DNA of 31,491 nt from UBA931 sp036825435 (GTDB taxonomy: Bacteria > Pseudomonadota > Gammaproteobacteria > Burkholderiales > Casimicrobiaceae), in contig DAISYG010000017.1 in NCBI GenBank assembly GCA_036825435.1, positions 1-31,491 of the forward strand, in the 5' to 3' direction. The notes beneath the pieces are model-generated. The model was not told the DNA's origin. It saw only the letters and a list, made by a program, of their open reading frames with translations, and searched no databases. Shown in pieces: positions 30,134 through 31,491 of the stretch. Position 1 is the first letter of the stretch; the number at the start of each line of letters is the position of its first letter. A program made the translations under genes and the position numbers.

Positions 30134-30508
30134 TTAGACGACCGCATTTGCAATTCTTTCCAGCCGACGAGTGCGCCAAATCTTTTTTTGTTCTTTTTGT
30201 TTTTTGCTTCGCGCTCTCAAAATGTTTTTATATTTCTTTCGTTCATCAGCCATCGCATCGTTAAGTTTTAGCAACCGTTCGCGCGCAGCCGCTGGATCAA
30301 TATCGAGGAACAAGCAAAAGCTATCAAACGCTCCACGCTCTCGCTTAATGAAATTTATTGCACCCAGATAGTCAACCTCAGAAACTGATACGTTCTTTAT
30401 GTCCTCGGCGGCAAGTTGCACTATAGCTGCAATCAATGCACGCTCAGGCGCACAATAATCGTATGGCTTCTCCGATTTAACGTGGATGTTGAGCGTTGGG
30501 TGTGCCAT
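30134..30508 (-). CDS. Small phage protein of the early operon, unknown
   Basis: A 124-aa protein with an AE-type helix region PERALIAAIVQLAAEDIKN and a DSFCLFLDIDPAAARERLLKLND motif (about 60-84), a pattern seen in many small uncharacterised phage proteins near the replication genes. The C-terminal third is very basic (KKQKEQKKIWRTRRLE). It overlaps no gene but begins 1 nt after the CII-like stop. GGGGAAG precedes the ATG. Nucleic-acid binding is plausible. Confidence 0.68.
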   Translation of the reverse strand: MAHPTLNIHVKSEKPYDYCAPERALIAAIVQLAAEDIKNVSVSEVDYLGAINFIKRERGAFDSFCLFLDIDPAAARERLLKLNDAMADERKKYKNILRARSKKQKEQKKIWRTRRLERIANAVV

Positions 30509-30880
30509 TTACTTCCCCGCCCTCAAAATATTGACCGTGCTCGAAATCTCAGCCATCTTGCGTTGCAAGTCAGCAAGCACGGCATCGGTGCTGGTTTTTC
30601 CATCGTTCAAAAATTTATCAATAAGGTAATAGATAACCTGCGTGTCGCCGGTGCGCTCGATGTATCGCTCCAATGAATCGACCGAAAAATTGCGCGACGG
30701 GTCATCGGATAACTGCGTTGATAGATTGCTCGGCGCAACGTCAAGATCGGCGGCGATGCGTTTCAGTCCGCGCTGATAAACGCCGGTCGCCACAACATCG
30801 CGGATTGAACGAAAGCGGTCAGCGAGACCATCATCAAAGCTGATCGTTAATTGCGCTTCTGTGGACGTTTTCGCGATCAT
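30509..30880 (-). CDS. CII-like transcriptional regulator
   Basis: A 123-aa protein whose centre GLKRIAADLDVAPSNLSTQLSDDPSRNFSVDSLERYIERTGDTQVIYYLIDKFL (about 38-92) matches the helix-turn-helix layout of the phage regulatory CII family (CP76). Such proteins direct the lysis-lysogeny choice or activate early genes. GAGG stands 6-7 nt before the ATG. A nested palindrome lies just upstream. The C terminus is helical and could oligomerise. Confidence 0.72.
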   Translation of the reverse strand: MIAKTSTEAQLTISFDDGLADRFRSIRDVVATGVYQRGLKRIAADLDVAPSNLSTQLSDDPSRNFSVDSLERYIERTGDTQVIYYLIDKFLNDGKTSTDAVLADLQRKMAEISSTVNILRAGK

Positions 30881-30898
30881 TTATGACCTCGTTATGCA

Positions 30899-30940
30899 AT
30901 TGATAACCATTGATAATTTTTATTATCAGCAGTTATCAAT
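30899..30940. promoter_or_regulatory. 42-bp nested palindrome upstream of the CII-like gene
   Basis: Outer arms ATTGATAAC (30899-30907) and GTTATCAAT (30932-30940) and inner arms TGATAAT (30911-30917) and ATTATCA (30922-30928) share one centre; 16 of 21 positions per arm pair match. The site lies 19 bp before the CII-like start codon, where a leftward promoter is expected, so an operator is likely. Confidence 0.6.
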
Positions 30941-31033
30941 GCCATGGAAAAAAATAGGAAATAAGGGTGGCGCTCCAATCGACGTAAAATAGGAGCATCA
31001 CCAACCCAAAATTTCACGAGCGAAAGGAACACC

Positions 31034-31318
31034 ATGGAAAAGATAAAACAACTCGCCCAAATAACGGCGATCAGACAAAATGCAATGCGGACGGTAATTG
31101 TTGCGCTCATTGCTACGCACCCCGACCCAGAAAAGTTTTTAATCGCGCTGCAACGCGGCGATCAACAGCTGGTTCTGTACCTCTCAAATATTGCCAGTCA
31201 ACGTCGGGGCGCAGGTCTTCGCAGCGCACCGCGCCGCTCGACTCGCGCTCAATGTCGATGCAGAGCTTTTCTCCGAGACGCTGCCCGATTGAAATGGCCT
31301 TACGAAGATAACCGATAG
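31034..31318 (+). CDS. Possible small plus-strand protein overlapping the Cro-like gene
   Basis: A 94-codon frame with AAAGGA 6 nt before its ATG, the best ribosome binding site in this area. The first about 56 residues look protein-like (MEKIKQLAQITAIRQNAMRTVI, HPDPEKFLIALQRGDQQLVLYL). The remainder, antisense to the conserved part of the Cro-like gene, is an Arg/Ala-rich run typical of a shadow frame. So the 3' part may be accidental extension. No family is recognised. It converges with the Cro-like gene and overlaps it by 206 nt. Confidence 0.4.
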   Translation: MEKIKQLAQITAIRQNAMRTVIVALIATHPDPEKFLIALQRGDQQLVLYLSNIASQRRGAGLRSAPRRSTRAQCRCRAFLRDAARLKWPYEDNR

Positions 31319-31394
31319 TCGTATTGCAGCGCACAGCGAACCCGTCCTGCTCCTCTGGGGACAATGAATTCAAATATTCGCGTAGTGTATCCAT
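31113..31394 (-). CDS. Cro-like (YdaS-type) repressor of the early operon
   Basis: A 93-aa protein from ATG 31394. The N-terminal about 72 residues follow the YdaS/Cro pattern: MDTLREYLNSLSPEEQDGFAVRCNTTIGYLRKAISIGQRLGEKLCIDIERES, then VRCEDLRPDVDWQYLRGT. A helix-turn-helix is formed around TTIGYLRKAISIG. The last about 20 residues (after RGT) are unlike the family and basic. It is the first gene of the leftward early operon and starts next to an operator-like palindrome; the ribosome binding site is weak. In lambda-like phages this is Cro, repressing the repressor gene. Confidence 0.85.
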   Translation of the reverse strand: MDTLREYLNSLSPEEQDGFAVRCNTTIGYLRKAISIGQRLGEKLCIDIERESSGAVRCEDLRPDVDWQYLRGTEPAVDRRVAARLKTFLGRGA

Positions 31395-31400
31395 GCGCAA

Positions 31401-31420
31401 ACATTACCATACGGTAATGT
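31401..31420. promoter_or_regulatory. Operator-like palindrome 1, next to the Cro-like start
   Basis: Arms ACATTACC and GGTAATGT flank 4 bp, 6 bp upstream of the Cro-like ATG. The 14-bp core TTACCATACGGTAA shares TTAC-Y-AT ... R-GTAA with the second site. Confidence 0.65.
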
Positions 31421-31442
31421 AAAAAGCAACACCTTTTGGTTA

Positions 31443-31458
31443 TTTACTATTTAGTAAA
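31443..31458. promoter_or_regulatory. Operator-like palindrome 2, in the divergent intergenic region
   Basis: Arms TTTACTA and TAGTAAA flank TT; core TTACTATTTAGTAA matches the first site at both half-sites. Centre-to-centre distance to site 1 is about 40 bp, near four DNA turns. Confidence 0.62.
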
Positions 31459-31477
31459 GAGCAGGAAGAATAAAAGA

Positions 31478-31491
31478 ATGAAAAAAATAAG
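31478..31491 (+). CDS. Start of a plus-strand gene running off the window, probably the repressor
   Basis: ATG at 31478 begins MKKI and continues past the window end. AGGAAGAA lies about 8 nt upstream. Its divergent position across two operators from the Cro-like gene is where lambda-like phages encode the CI repressor. Only four codons are visible, so identity is an inference. Confidence 0.5.

Noticed and set aside
30892..31110. Minus-strand 72-codon frame with a hydrophobic stretch, starting 2 nt after the Cro-like stop
   Set aside because: Tight spacing and a possible membrane helix are in its favour, but the ribosome binding site is poor, its 3' part is the 42-bp palindrome, and it is antisense to a frame with a better start. 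Not excluded.

Overview
The window holds most of a lambda-like temperate siphophage genome, almost certainly a prophage, read right to left: nearly every gene is on the minus strand. The host is not directly visible. The roughly 50% GC, the YdaS-type Cro-like protein, the NinB/Ref/RusA set and the gene order fit a betaproteobacterium, possibly of the Burkholderiales; this is a weak inference. No integrase, tRNA, CRISPR array or insertion sequence was seen.

Early region (31491 to about 25500). At the right edge a plus-strand gene, probably the repressor, begins. It faces a minus-strand Cro-like gene across two matching operator-like palindromes. Leftward follow a CII-like regulator behind a 42-bp nested palindrome, a small unknown gene, a terminator, and a replication initiator whose coding sequence carries iteron-like decamers, an AT-rich hexamer tract and a hairpin, in the same order as the lambda origin inside gene O. 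Then come a DnaB helicase, two small proteins, NinB, a Ref-like HNH nuclease, a zinc-ribbon protein, RusA, a 38-aa membrane peptide and a zinc/HTH protein in the position of the late antiterminator Q.

Switch and cargo (25500 to 23010). Downstream of the Q-like gene are two perfect TTGACA boxes on the minus strand and then an intrinsic terminator touching the next start codon. This resembles the lambda pR'-tR' late switch. Beyond it lie a ParB-like protein and a Trm1-like methyltransferase. Then comes a plus-strand DUF5131 (Gp37/Gp68) gene with its own promoter, ribosome binding site and terminator: a typical moron, whose terminator lies inside the opposing methyltransferase gene.

Late region (23010 to 159). 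The order is terminase small and large subunits, gpW-like protein, portal, ClpP-type protease, decoration protein, two tandem terminators, major capsid protein, head-tail connector, tail terminator, a 54-aa protein, tail tube, tail chaperone G with a -1 frameshift extension GT, a DUF6441-like protein, tape measure, tail-tip proteins (including a 1190-aa modular protein and a mosaic receptor-binding candidate), a hub-like protein with a 14-residue aromatic repeat, and the lysis cassette holin - SAR endolysin - Rz/Rz1. Most late genes overlap by ATGA or abut, so they form one operon that probably needs antitermination. The window ends at a strong hairpin that probably insulates it from a plus-strand neighbour.

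The points most worth following are the origin-like repeats, the Q/pR'/tR'-like switch, the DUF5131/methyltransferase/ParB cargo, the G/GT frameshift and the tail repeats.
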